Source: Herbaspirillum sp. 3R11 (GTDB lineage Bacteria; Pseudomonadota; Gammaproteobacteria; Burkholderiales; Burkholderiaceae_D). Taken from it: 64,000 nt of DNA. Positions 18,219 through 28,331 of this stretch are shown in pieces. The stretch is taken from NCBI RefSeq assembly GCF_004563925.1, contig NZ_SPNJ01000002.1, positions 186,001 through 250,000 of the forward strand, written 5' to 3'. The position numbers were made by a program, and so were the translations under genes. Within the stretch, counting starts at the first letter, position 1; every line of letters begins with the position of its first letter. Below the pieces are notes generated by a model. That model saw only the letters and a program-made list of their open reading frames with translations, searched no databases and was not told the DNA's origin.

Positions 18219-20171
18219 TCAGAAGAAGTCGATCGGCTGCTGCGCGTCGTATTCCGTATCGCAGCGGCGCAGCACGTCGTGGCGCAAGGCCCGATAGCGC
18301 TGCAGGTACGCCACATCGTTGGAGTTGAGGTAGGCCTGCTTCAGCGCATCCAGCATGACCATCTCGTCGCGGCAGGGATAGAACATCGGATTGCCGATCC
18401 GCATGGCGTCGACCGGCACGTTGACGACGCGCAGTTCCGGCATCAGGGCCAGCACCAGCGAGCCGATGCGCTCCATGATGAATACCTTCATCTGCACCGT
18501 GCTCTTGCCGTAATCGGTGACTTCGGTCAGCTTTTTGGCGAGGGAGCTGTCGCCGGCCTCGGCAATCTCGAACATGCGTTCGCTGATGGCAAACCATTTT
18601 TCCCAGAACACCGGCTTGGCGACAATGTAGTTGCAATACACCGTGCTGCGGAAATCATTGACCAGCGTGTGGATGTCAACGTCCAGTCCGACTGCGCGCA
18701 TGAGTTCGATGGTGATCGGCAGCATTTCCGGATGACGGCGGTTGCCTTGTTCGAACACGCTGAGGTAGCAGGCGGCATCCGACATGGTCGGCGAAAAAGT
18801 GTAGACATCGGCCCCCGGATTGGCGTCCATGTGGCCCTTGACCTGATGCGCCTGCAAACCGGTCTTGCTGTGGAAGATGGGCGACAGGAAACCGTAGTAC
18901 TCGTCGGCGTTGAGATCGTTGTTCCGGAAATAGGTACGGATGGCCCAATATTCGCGCCAGTCTGCACGCGGATTGCCGACGATCTCCAGCGGGATGAAAC
19001 CAGGGTCCAGCATGCGGCGGCTGGCATCGTCGTAATGGATTTGCAAGATGTTCTTGGTCATGGCGGCGTCCGAGGTTGGCGCTGGCGCTGCAGCGGTTGC
19101 AGTTGGTCGTGCCGTCGCGGTCGGTGCGGCGACGTTTTCAGGCTTGGCGACGATGCTGCTGTAGACGGCGTCATACAACGCCGCCTTGGCGCGCAGGTCG
19201 AAATCCCGTTGCACTTCCTGTTGTCCTGCCTGCGCGATGGCGCGGCGTTTGGCGGGTGACTCGATCAGTTGCGTGATGGTGTCCAGCCAGGCCTGGTCGT
19301 CGTTGGGCAGCAGGAAACCGGTTTCATCATGCGTGACCACCTGGTTGTAGACGGTGACGTCGCTGAACGCCGAGGCGATGCCGGCAGCCGAATAATCCAG
19401 CCACTTGATGTAGCTCTTGCACTGGTTGTATTCGTCGCTGGCCAGCGGGATCAGGGCGATGTCCCAGTTCCATTGCTTGAGCTGGGCGGCGTAGTCGACG
19501 TATTCATGAATGAAGCTCTGGAACCTGGCATTGGGATGGTTTTCCCAGCCTGCCGGGCAATGCCAGCCGACGAAGTGAATCTGCAGCCGCGCGCCATAGC
19601 GTTCGCACAGCGTCTGCAACGATTTTTCCACCAGCGCAAAGTTGGATGGCTGGATCGAGGAGCCGAGCAGGCCGATGGTGATCGTGCCGCCGCTCTGTTC
19701 CGTGTTGGGTACGGGGCGGAAGAACAGTTCGAAATCGAGATAGTTCGGCAGCACATGCACGTTGGGGTTCAATGCACGGTACTTGTCCGCCAGGAACTCG
19801 GTGGAGACCACGATCGCTTTGGCGCGACGTGCAGTGTATTCGATGCCTTCCTTCCAGCTGGCGCCGGCGGCGGCTTCGGGATGGTCGTGCGGGATCTCAT
19901 TGAGCAGGTCGTCGGACTCGTACACTACCGGCTTGCCCAGTGCGAAAATTGCCTCCAACGCCGTGATCGGTAGCAGGCCGGGCGTGAAACGGTGCAGCAG
20001 GATGAGGTCAACACTGTCCACGGCGTCGGTCATGATGACGCCGTCGCGGATGCCCCAGATCAGCTCCCATTCGTCTTCCAGATGGGCGAACGGGCGGATC
20101 AGCCTGATTTGCGGGCAGGGGCTCCAGGTCGATTCGACGGTATAGATCAGGATGCGTTTCTTGCGGCTCAC
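18219..20171 (-). CDS. Two-domain protein: glycosyltransferase fused to an unrecognised polysaccharide-locus domain
   Basis: A 650-residue protein. Residues 1-343 form a GT-B-like glycosyltransferase (RILIYTVESTWSPCPQIRL start, PVVYESDDLL, IGLLGSSIQPSNF). An Ala/Pro/Thr-rich linker spans about 344-370. Residues about 371-650 form a second domain (DWREYWAIRTYF, ADEYYGFLSPIF, YIVAKPVFWEKWF) that is clearly homologous to the N-terminal part of the protein at 23114-24763. I do not recognise this domain from a named family. The start is GTG at 20171 with AGGA 9 bases upstream. It is divergent from rfbF. Confidence 0.72.
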   Translation of the reverse strand: MSRKKRILIYTVESTWSPCPQIRLIRPFAHLEDEWELIWGIRDGVIMTDAVDSVDLILLHRFTPGLLPITALEAIFALGKPVVYESDDLLNEIPHDHPEAAAGASWKEGIEYTARRAKAIVVSTEFLADKYRALNPNVHVLPNYLDFELFFRPVPNTEQSGGTITIGLLGSSIQPSNFALVEKSLQTLCERYGARLQIHFVGWHCPAGWENHPNARFQSFIHEYVDYAAQLKQWNWDIALIPLASDEYNQCKSYIKWLDYSAAGIASAFSDVTVYNQVVTHDETGFLLPNDDQAWLDTITQLIESPAKRRAIAQAGQQEVQRDFDLRAKAALYDAVYSSIVAKPENVAAPTATARPTATAAAPAPTSDAAMTKNILQIHYDDASRRMLDPGFIPLEIVGNPRADWREYWAIRTYFRNNDLNADEYYGFLSPIFHSKTGLQAHQVKGHMDANPGADVYTFSPTMSDAACYLSVFEQGNRRHPEMLPITIELMRAVGLDVDIHTLVNDFRSTVYCNYIVAKPVFWEKWFAISERMFEIAEAGDSSLAKKLTEVTDYGKSTVQMKVFIMERIGSLVLALMPELRVVNVPVDAMRIGNPMFYPCRDEMVMLDALKQAYLNSNDVAYLQRYRALRHDVLRRCDTEYDAQQPIDFF

Positions 20172-20487
20172 AGCTGCTTTTCCTCGTTGTCATTGCAGGC
20201 GATGTCTTGTGCCGGACACAGCCAAAACCCGGCTGCAGCAAACCGCGCCGGCCGGGAACCATTTTGCCAAAACACTGAATAGTCATGGGAAAACCAGCGT
20301 TTTGCGGCGCTTTCGGCGCCAAATATAACGTACAATTTTCCACAGAGTCGCTTGCCGGCATGTTGAATAGTCGCTGAAAAAGCGGCGAAAACAAGGCTGG
20401 AGCAGGCTCGGAGCAAATCGGAAATCATATTATGCCGCCGCCGGCGCGGGCGCTATCCGTTGAAATGACCTATGTTTGGGGGTGTTC
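20172..20487. promoter_or_regulatory. Divergent promoter region of the CDP-sugar genes
   Basis: A 316-bp non-coding stretch between the 650-residue protein gene (left, minus) and rfbF (right, plus). It must hold both promoters. It includes GCGCTTTCGGCGC, a short palindrome, and AT-rich segments near 20320-20350, but I could not assign a promoter with confidence. Confidence 0.4.
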
Positions 20488-21264
20488 GTGAAAGTTGTGA
20501 TTTTGGCAGGCGGTATGGGAACGCGTCTCGGCGAAGAGACTGATGTCCGTCCGAAACCATTGGTGGAAATCGGCGGCAAGCCCATCCTGTGGCACATCAT
20601 GAAGAGCTATTCGCACTTCGGTTTCAACGAATTCGTGATCCTGCTCGGCTACAAGGGCTACCTGATCAAGGAATATTTCGCCAACTATTTCCTGCATCAA
20701 GGCGATATCACGATCGACCTGAGCGACAACAAGATCGAGGTGCATCGCAACAAGTCCGAGCCGTGGAAGATCACGCTGCTGGAGACCGGCCTGCATACGC
20801 AAACCGGCGGTCGCCTGCTGGCGGCGCGCGATTACCTCGGCGAACAGGACTTCATGCTGACCTATGGCGACGGTGTGGCCGACGTCGACATCACTGCACT
20901 GCTTGCCCACCACCAGCAACACAAGGCGGTCGTGACCATGACAACTGTCCAGCCGGAGGCGCGTTTCGGCATGGTCAACACCGATGAAAACGGGTATATC
21001 AACGACTTCCGCGAAAAGCCGCCCGGCGACATGGGGTGGATCAACGGTGGTTTCATGGTGTGTCGCGCTGGCGTATTCGACTATCTGAAAAATGGGGAAT
21101 CCACCATTTTCGAGCAGGCTCCACTGGAAAATATCGCCCGCGACGGCATGCTGCTGAACTGGCAGCATCACGGATTCTGGAAGTGCATGGACACCCTGCG
21201 CGACAAGAACCAGCTCAACCAGCTGTGGGACAGCGGCGCAGCGCAATGGAAAAAATGGGCGTGA
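20488..21264 (+). CDS. rfbF: Glucose-1-phosphate cytidylyltransferase
   Basis: A 258-residue enzyme making CDP-glucose from CTP and glucose-1-phosphate, the entry step to CDP-linked deoxysugars. The N-terminal signature ILAGGMGTRLGEETDVRPKP and GGKPILWHIMKSYSHFGFNE are diagnostic of RfbF/AscA-type enzymes, as is the central YGDGVADVDI. The GTG at 20488 is chosen as start because GGGGG precedes it by about 5 bases; the frame opens with TTG four codons earlier. Its partner CDP-glucose 4,6-dehydratase lies 8 kb away on the other strand. Confidence 0.95.
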   Translation: MKVVILAGGMGTRLGEETDVRPKPLVEIGGKPILWHIMKSYSHFGFNEFVILLGYKGYLIKEYFANYFLHQGDITIDLSDNKIEVHRNKSEPWKITLLETGLHTQTGGRLLAARDYLGEQDFMLTYGDGVADVDITALLAHHQQHKAVVTMTTVQPEARFGMVNTDENGYINDFREKPPGDMGWINGGFMVCRAGVFDYLKNGESTIFEQAPLENIARDGMLLNWQHHGFWKCMDTLRDKNQLNQLWDSGAAQWKKWA

Positions 21265-21310
21265 GGATGGATGCAAGGGCGGGCGCAAGAACAGACATGA
21301 GTCGGCGCCC

Positions 21311-21862
21311 ATGAAAACGATCGCCACCGACATTGCCGGCGTGCTGCTGGTCGAAACCGATCGCCGCCGCGACGAGCGCGGCGGCTTTGCCCGCTGGTTT
21401 TGCGACACCGACCTGGCCGACGCGCTGCAGGGCGCCGTCATCCGCCAGATCAATCATTCCCATACGGTACAGCGCGGCAGCGTGCGCGGCATGCATTTCC
21501 AGCACGCGCCGCATGCCGAGAAAAAAATCATCCGCTGCCTCACCGGCAAGATCTTCGACGTGGTCGTCGACCTGCGCCGCGGTTCGCCGACCTTCCTGGC
21601 CTGGCGCGGGTTTGAACTCGAAGCGGGAGACGACCGCGCCTTGCTGATTCCGGAAGGTTGCGCCCATGGTTTCCAGGCGCTGACCGACGAAGTGCAGATG
21701 CTCTACCTGCACACCGCCCCTTACATACCTGCGGCCGAAGGCGCGCTGCGTCATGACGATCCGCGTATCGCCATTGCGTGGCCATTGCCGCCGCAAAACC
21801 TGTCCGAACGCGATCTTCAGCACCCATTGCTGAGCGCCGATTTCTCCGGGATAACTTCATGA
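21311..21862 (+). CDS. dTDP-4-dehydrorhamnose 3,5-epimerase-like protein
   Basis: A 183-residue cupin of the RmlC family. It keeps the active-site signature VRGMHFQHAPHAEKKIIRC and PEGCAHGFQAL, so epimerase chemistry on a 4-keto-6-deoxy sugar nucleotide is likely. It is distinct from the true rfbC at 25750-26295, and its place between rfbF and a C-methyltransferase suggests that it acts on a CDP-linked sugar. It follows rfbF by 46 bp, and its stop overlaps the methyltransferase start by 4 bases (ATGA), indicating translational coupling. Confidence 0.85.
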   Translation: MKTIATDIAGVLLVETDRRRDERGGFARWFCDTDLADALQGAVIRQINHSHTVQRGSVRGMHFQHAPHAEKKIIRCLTGKIFDVVVDLRRGSPTFLAWRGFELEAGDDRALLIPEGCAHGFQALTDEVQMLYLHTAPYIPAAEGALRHDDPRIAIAWPLPPQNLSERDLQHPLLSADFSGITS

Positions 21863-23082
21863 AATGCCGTCATTGCCAAACCGGGTTGCACGATACCTTC
21901 ATCGACCTCGGTTTCTCGCCGCCGTCCAACGCCTACCTGCGCCAGGAAGATTTGCTGCGCCCAGAGACGTATTACCCGCTGCGCGTGATGGTATGCCGCT
22001 CGTGCTGGCTGGTGCAGACCGAAGACTATGCGCATTACGACCAGCTGTTTGAATCGGACTATGCATATTTCTCGTCGACCTCGACCACCTGGCTCAAGCA
22101 CGCCGCCGACTACGTCGACATGATCGTCGGCCGCCTCGGCCTCGGCAAGGATTCCAAGGTAGTGGAGCTGGCCGCCAACGACGGCTATCTGCTGCAGTAC
22201 GTGCAGCAGCGCGGCATCCCTTGCCTCGGCGTCGAGCCGACCACCAGCACCGCCGATGCAGCGCGCGCCAAGGGCATTCCCATCGTTGAAGAATTTTTCG
22301 GCGTCAAGCTGGCGCAGGAGATCGTCACGCGCGACGGCAAGGCCGACCTGATTGCCGCCAACAACGTGCTGGCGCATGTCCCGGACATCAATGATTTCCT
22401 CGGCGGCATAGCGGTGTTGCTGAAGGACGAAGGCACCATCACGATCGAGTTTCCGCATCTGTTGAACCTGATTGAACAGAGCCAGTTCGATACCATTTAT
22501 CACGAGCATTTTTCCTACCTGGCGCTGGGCAGCGTTGACCGCATGATGCGCACGCTGGGTTTGCGCGTGTACGACGTGGATCAGATCCCGACGCACGGCG
22601 GCAGCCTGCGCGTGTACGCCTGCCACCTGAACGCAGCGCATCAGCCAGGCGCAACGCTGGCGCGTGTGCAGAAGCAGGAAAAGGATTTCGGACTGGAATC
22701 CATTGAGACGTATCAGGGATTTCAGGCCCGGGCCGAAGCCATCAAGCTGGGCCTGCTGGAATTCCTGCTGGAACAGAAGCGCGCGGGCAAGAAGGTGATG
22801 GCCTACGGCGCTGCCGCCAAAGGCAATACGCTGCTCAACTATTCCGGCGTGCATGCCGACCTGTTGTCGCTGGTGGCCGATGCCGCCGCTTCCAAACAGG
22901 ATAAGTACATGCCGGGCAGTCACGTGCCCATCGTGACGCCGGCAGCTTTGCTGGCGGCGCGCCCGGATTACGTGCTGATCCTGCCGTGGAATCTTAAAAC
23001 GGAAGTCGAAGCGCAGTTGGCCGAGATCCGCAGCTGGGGCGGGCGGTTCGTCATCGCCGTGCCGGATCTGCAGGTCTGGTAA
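21859..23082 (+). CDS. Sugar nucleotide C-methyltransferase
   Basis: A 407-residue SAM-dependent methyltransferase of the NovU/TylC3 type. Residues about 1-60 form a zinc-binding module (CRHCQTGLHD and MVCRSCWLVQTED). The central Rossmann domain contains VELAANDGYLLQYVQQRG as SAM motif I and IYHEHFSYLAL, and the C-terminal domain has THGGSLRVYACH and AYGAAAKGNTLLNYSG. Such enzymes put a methyl group on C3 (sometimes another ring carbon) of 4-keto deoxysugar nucleotides. Coupled to the epimerase-like gene, it predicts a branched sugar in the surface polysaccharide. Confidence 0.9.
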   Translation: MKCRHCQTGLHDTFIDLGFSPPSNAYLRQEDLLRPETYYPLRVMVCRSCWLVQTEDYAHYDQLFESDYAYFSSTSTTWLKHAADYVDMIVGRLGLGKDSKVVELAANDGYLLQYVQQRGIPCLGVEPTTSTADAARAKGIPIVEEFFGVKLAQEIVTRDGKADLIAANNVLAHVPDINDFLGGIAVLLKDEGTITIEFPHLLNLIEQSQFDTIYHEHFSYLALGSVDRMMRTLGLRVYDVDQIPTHGGSLRVYACHLNAAHQPGATLARVQKQEKDFGLESIETYQGFQARAEAIKLGLLEFLLEQKRAGKKVMAYGAAAKGNTLLNYSGVHADLLSLVADAAASKQDKYMPGSHVPIVTPAALLAARPDYVLILPWNLKTEVEAQLAEIRSWGGRFVIAVPDLQVW

Positions 23083-23113
23083 GCACCCGAAAACAAAAAA
23101 CACGACACGCGTC

Positions 23114-24763
23114 ATGAGCATCTATCTCTATCAGATTTCCCGTCATCCCGAAGTCGGTTTTTTGTCATTGCAGGAAGGCGATCGTCCGGACTGGGGCGAC
23201 TATGCGGCGATCCGCGCGTACTTCGTCAATGAGGTCGTCGACGAAGAGGCGCTGTACGGATTCTTTCCAGCCGGGTTTGCTGAACAGAGCGGCATCGCCG
23301 CCGCCGACATGGCGCAATTCGTCGAGCGTCATCCCGGTAACGACGCCTATCTGTTCGTACCGAACCAGCGAGACGCGACCTGTTTCCTGAATGTGTTCGA
23401 AGAAGCCGAGTTCCGCCATCCGGGCTTTCGCCAACTGGCGCAGGATTATCTGGACGCGGTCGGTCTGTCGCTTGATCTGCGCGAGTTCGTCACCGATTCC
23501 CGCGCCACTGCGCATACCGGCAACGTGCTGGCCAAGCCGGTGTTCTGGAAGACATGGTTCGACCTGTGCGAACAAGTCTTCGCACTGGCCGAGGCCGGTG
23601 ATGGGCCGCTTGCCGCCGGTCTCAATGCGACTTCAGGCGACGCCTCGGCGCTTGCCCTGAAGGTATTGCTGACCGACCGCATTGCCTCGCTGGTGCTGGC
23701 GCTGGACCAGCAATTGCGCATCGCCGCGTTCGATCATGCAGCACGACCCTTGTCTGATCTTGCCTCGCTGGCTTACCGCGACAAGTTGCCGCAGCTCGAT
23801 GCGATGAAGCGTGATTATCTTGCGACCGGCGACATCACCTTGATCGACAGTTTCCTGGCGCTGAGGAACAGCATCCTGCAATACACCGGAAACGCGCCGG
23901 CATCCCTGATTTCTCCTGCGCTGGCGGTCATCCCCGCACGTGATGCCGAACTGGTCTACGGCTGCATCACTCATGTCGAATTGCCGATCCGCTTCCCCGA
24001 TTTCGTCACGCCGATTTACCTCGGCGAATCGCAGGCGCCCGGACGCTTGAACCTGCGCGAGCTGGCGCCGAAATGGGTGCCTTACCATCCCATCGTCGGC
24101 GGCATGGTGGGTAACTTTGCGCTGCGCAACTACATCCTTGAGCACCACCCCAAGGTCAAACGCATCGGTGTCTGCATGTACCGCAAGTTCATTTCGCGCG
24201 AGCGCATCAGCGGCGTGCCAGCGGAAGAAAACTGGATGATGGACGTGGTGTCGGACAAGGAACTGGAGCGTCAGACCTTCGACAGCATGCTCGATCCCGG
24301 CGCCGGTGACCTGCTGGTCGGCAAGACCTGCGGATTTCTCTCCGAAGGGCAAAGCGCCGGCTATCTCAAGCACTATGCGAGCGCGCATCATGTGGAGGAC
24401 TTGCTGCGCTTCGCAGCGGCAGCGGTGGAGCTGGGTGTCCTGCACAGCCGTGAAGTGGAATTGTTTTTCGACGAGCGCGTGTTCTTCATGGGCGGCGTCG
24501 AACTGGGCGTGTTCCCGGCCGCATTCTGGCTCAAAAGCATTGCCGATATCGAAGCGGTGGCATGGGCTTGCGTGCAGCGCTATGAGGTCAAACGCGAAGG
24601 TTATCAGTCGCGCGCCTGGGCGTTCTGCGCCGAGCGGCTCGGCAGCTATTTGCTGTTGCGCTACTTGCGCTCGATCTGCGGCGGCGATAACTTCGAACAG
24701 TACATGGGTCAGTTGAACCTGATTACCCGCGGCGACCAGACGCTGTACGTACCGAGTAACTGA
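23114..24763 (+). CDS. Polysaccharide-locus protein with duplicated-locus domain, function unknown
   Basis: A 549-residue protein I do not recognise. Residues about 1-265 (DWGDYAAIRAYF, EEALYGFFPAGF, NVLAKPVFWKTWF) are homologous to the C-terminal domain of the 650-residue glycosyltransferase fusion at 18219-20171. Residues about 275-549 form a second domain with ELVYGCITHVELPIRFPDF, HPIVGGMVGNFALRNYIL, KRIGVCMYRKFI and VELFFDERVFFMGGVELGVF. The second part has a faint resemblance to DUF4422-type glycan proteins, which I could not substantiate. There is no signal peptide or membrane segment. The ATG lacks a good ribosome-binding site and follows the methyltransferase stop by 31 bp. A glycan-building role is inferred from context. 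Confidence 0.65.
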   Translation: MSIYLYQISRHPEVGFLSLQEGDRPDWGDYAAIRAYFVNEVVDEEALYGFFPAGFAEQSGIAAADMAQFVERHPGNDAYLFVPNQRDATCFLNVFEEAEFRHPGFRQLAQDYLDAVGLSLDLREFVTDSRATAHTGNVLAKPVFWKTWFDLCEQVFALAEAGDGPLAAGLNATSGDASALALKVLLTDRIASLVLALDQQLRIAAFDHAARPLSDLASLAYRDKLPQLDAMKRDYLATGDITLIDSFLALRNSILQYTGNAPASLISPALAVIPARDAELVYGCITHVELPIRFPDFVTPIYLGESQAPGRLNLRELAPKWVPYHPIVGGMVGNFALRNYILEHHPKVKRIGVCMYRKFISRERISGVPAEENWMMDVVSDKELERQTFDSMLDPGAGDLLVGKTCGFLSEGQSAGYLKHYASAHHVEDLLRFAAAAVELGVLHSREVELFFDERVFFMGGVELGVFPAAFWLKSIADIEAVAWACVQRYEVKREGYQSRAWAFCAERLGSYLLLRYLRSICGGDNFEQYMGQLNLITRGDQTLYVPSN

Positions 24764-24771
24764 CGCATTCA

Positions 24772-24805
24772 TTTTCTTCCCGCGCGATTGCCTGCCGGAA
24801 GAAAA
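24772..24805. terminator. Candidate terminator between convergent sugar operons
   Basis: TTTTCTTCC (24772-24780) pairs with GGAAGAAAA (24797-24805) around a 16-base loop. It sits between the convergent ends of the 549-residue protein gene and rfbD. Confidence 0.4.
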
Positions 24806-24817
24806 CTCTCATCGTCT

Positions 24818-25753
24818 TCACACCAGCTTGCGCCCCTCGGCCAGGCCATACTCCCGCACGATATCTTCAAGGCAAGCCGCGACGTCCGTCTGCCATGGCG
24901 GCATCGTCACGCCGAAAGTCGACGCCAGCTTTGCACCCGACAGACGCGAATTCTTGGGGCGATGCGGCGGCACCGGATAGGTACTGGACGGCACCGGCGT
25001 GATCACGGCGGTGCCGCCGACCTTGACCGGTACATTCAGCGCCTGCAACTGATCGACAATGAACGAGGCGTAGCCGTGCCAGGATGTTTCGCCGGCGGCG
25101 GTCAGGTGATAGATGCCACTGGTGTCGCGTACACGATCGGGAGAAATCTGTGCATCCCCATTGAGCAGCAAGCGGGTGGTCACGTCGCTGATGGTCTTCG
25201 ACCAGGTCGGGGCACCGAACTGGTCGCCGACGATGGTGAATTTTTCCTGTTCCTGCGCCAGGCGGATCACGGTCTTGAGGAAGTTGCCGCCGCCGACGCT
25301 GTAGACCCAGCTGGTGCGCAGGATCCAGTAGGCTTCGCAGTGGCGGGCGATGGCTTCTTCGCCGGCGCATTTGCTCTGGCCGTAGACGTTGATCGGATGG
25401 GTCTTGTCGTCCTCGTCGTACGGTGTGTCCTTGGTGCCGTCGAAGACGTAGTCGGTTGAGTAGTGCACCAGCGGCGCGCCGAGCCGGTGGGCTTCTTCGG
25501 CAATCACGCCGGGCGCTTCGCCATTGATGCGCGTGGCCAGCTCCGGTTCGCTTTCGGCTTTCACCACTGCGGTGTAGGCCGCCGGGTTGATGATCAGGTC
25601 GGGGCGTGCGGCGCGGATCGCATCGCGCACCTGGTCCAGGTCGGCAAGATTCATCTGCGCGCGCGAGAGCGAGATGATTTCGGCCTTGCCTTGCAGGCTC
25701 AGCGCCAGTTCGTTGCCGATCTGGCCGCTCTGGCCGGTCAACAGTATCTTCAT
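24818..25753 (-). CDS. rfbD: dTDP-4-dehydrorhamnose reductase
   Basis: A 311-residue NADPH-dependent extended SDR catalysing the last step to dTDP-L-rhamnose. The N-terminal nucleotide loop is TGQSGQIGNELA, the catalytic Tyr-Lys pair lies in VYGQSKCAGE, and NPAAYTAVVKAESEPELA is the RmlD family signature. It is the last gene of the minus-strand rfb operon; its start overlaps the rfbC stop by 4 bases. Confidence 0.97.
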   Translation of the reverse strand: MKILLTGQSGQIGNELALSLQGKAEIISLSRAQMNLADLDQVRDAIRAARPDLIINPAAYTAVVKAESEPELATRINGEAPGVIAEEAHRLGAPLVHYSTDYVFDGTKDTPYDEDDKTHPINVYGQSKCAGEEAIARHCEAYWILRTSWVYSVGGGNFLKTVIRLAQEQEKFTIVGDQFGAPTWSKTISDVTTRLLLNGDAQISPDRVRDTSGIYHLTAAGETSWHGYASFIVDQLQALNVPVKVGGTAVITPVPSSTYPVPPHRPKNSRLSGAKLASTFGVTMPPWQTDVAACLEDIVREYGLAEGRKLV

Positions 25754-26295
25754 GCGAACACTTCGGCGTCGGCCAGCAGTTTCCCTTGTACGTCCTTGGC
25801 CGACAGCGCCGGTGTGCCTTCGATGCCCCAGTCAATGCCTATGGCGGGATCATTCCAGAGGATGCAGCGTTCATGCTCCGCCATCCAGTAGTCCGTCGTC
25901 TTGTACAGGAATTCTGCATATTCGCTGCGCACCAGGAAACCATGCGCAAAGCCGGCCGGTATCCACATCTGCAACTTGTTTTCCGCCGACAGGATGGTGC
26001 CGGTCCATTTGCCGAAGGTCGGCGAATTCTTGCGCACGTCGACAGCGATGTCGAGTACCTCACCGGCGGTCACGCGCACCAGCTTGCCCTGCGGATGCTG
26101 GATCTGGTAGTGCAGTCCGCGCAAGACATTACGCCCCGAACGCGAATGATTGTCTTGCACGAAGTCTGCGGTGATGCCCGTCAGTTCGGCAAAGCGACGG
26201 GTGTTGAAACTTTCGAAGAAGAAGCCTCGGGAGTCGCCGAATACGGTGGGCTCGACAACCATGACGTCGGGAATGCCGGTAGGAATAATTTTCAT
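25750..26295 (-). CDS. rfbC: dTDP-4-dehydrorhamnose 3,5-epimerase
   Basis: A 181-residue cupin enzyme, the third step to dTDP-L-rhamnose. It has the full RmlC signature: FFESFNTRRFAELTG, DNHSRSGRNVLRGLHYQ with the catalytic histidine, GKLVRVTAGEVLDIAVDVR, and IPAGFAHGF. Length is standard. It lies 8 bp after rfbA and overlaps rfbD by 4 bp, in the order rfbB-rfbA-rfbC-rfbD. The other RmlC-like gene in this window (21311-21862) is more divergent and probably serves the CDP-sugar branch. Confidence 0.97.
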   Translation of the reverse strand: MKIIPTGIPDVMVVEPTVFGDSRGFFFESFNTRRFAELTGITADFVQDNHSRSGRNVLRGLHYQIQHPQGKLVRVTAGEVLDIAVDVRKNSPTFGKWTGTILSAENKLQMWIPAGFAHGFLVRSEYAEFLYKTTDYWMAEHERCILWNDPAIGIDWGIEGTPALSAKDVQGKLLADAEVFA

Positions 26296-26303
26296 CTTGG
26301 TGC

Positions 26304-27205
<902 letters not shown>

Positions 27206-27209
<4 letters not shown>

Positions 27210-28273
27210 GATTTTTCCTTGCTGCCGTATTGGAGTTCCAGCCATTTCAGGTAGCCGCCCGAGCGCACATTGTCGACCCATTGCGGATTGTCGAGATACC
27301 AGCGTACGGTTTTGGCGATGCCGGTTTCAAAGGTTTCAGCCGGTTTCCAATCCAGTTCGCGCTCGAGTTTGCGGGCGTCAATGGCGTAGCGCCGGTCGTG
27401 GCCGGGGCGGTCCTGTACGAAGGTGATCTGATCGCGATAGCTGCCTGTGGCCTTGGGCTTGAGCTCGTCGAGGATCTCGCACAGGGTATGCACGACGTCG
27501 AGATTGGCCTTTTCGTTCCAGCCGCCGATGTTGTAGGTCTCGCCCGGCACTCCGCGGGCCAGCACTTCGCGGATCGCGTTGCAATGGTCGCCGACGAACA
27601 GCCAGTCGCGGATCTGCTGGCCGTCACCGTAGATCGGCAGCGGCTTGCCGTCGAGCGCATTCAGGATCACCAGCGGGATCAGCTTTTCAGGGAAGTGATA
27701 GGGACCGTAATTATTGGAACAATTGGTGGTCAGCGTCGGCAAGCCATAGGTGTGATGGTAGGCGCGCACCAGATGGTCCGAAGCGGCTTTGGACGCCGAA
27801 TAGGGACTGTTGGGCGCATACGGCGTGGTCTCGCTGAACGGCGCGTCGTCCGGGCCGAGTGTTCCGTAGACTTCATCTGTCGAGACGTGCAGGAATCGGA
27901 AATCTTCTTTGGCGCCCGCAGGAAGCGCAGACCAGTAAGTCCGGGCTGCTTCCAGCAAGGTGAACGTGCCGTTGACGTTGGTGTGAATGAACTCGCCGGG
28001 ACTGTGAATCGAGCGGTCAACGTGGCTTTCGGCGGCAAAATGCAAAATCGCGCGCGGCTGGTGTTGTTCAAACAAGGCATCGATCGTTACGCGATCGGCG
28101 ATGTCGGCCTGCACGAAGTGATATTGCGGGTTGCCGTCCAGGCTGCTCAGGTTGTAGGGATTGCCGGCATAGGTCAGCTTGTCGATGTTGAGCACATGCT
28201 CGTCATTGCGCGACAGATAGTCGAGGATGAAATTGCTGCCGATGAAACCGGCGCCACCTGTTACAAATATCAT
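27206..28273 (-). CDS. rfbB: dTDP-glucose 4,6-dehydratase
   Basis: A 355-residue NAD-dependent extended SDR that converts dTDP-glucose to the 4-keto-6-deoxy sugar. The nucleotide loop [12 protein letters not shown], the [11 protein letters not shown] segment with catalytic Asp/Glu, the [15 protein letters not shown] Tyr-Lys pair and [15 protein letters not shown] are all RmlB hallmarks. It is placed 58 bp after galE and is translationally coupled to rfbA. Confidence 0.98.
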
Positions 28274-28331
28274 AATTAATCAATCGTTTGTTCGTCTCGT
28301 TAGGCCTTGTTTTGGACCTCGCAGGCAAGAA

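Noticed and set aside
23940-24763. DUF4422 assignment for the C-terminal part of the 549-residue protein
   Set aside because: Only a general resemblance (strand then R-K/F segment); not enough to name the family.
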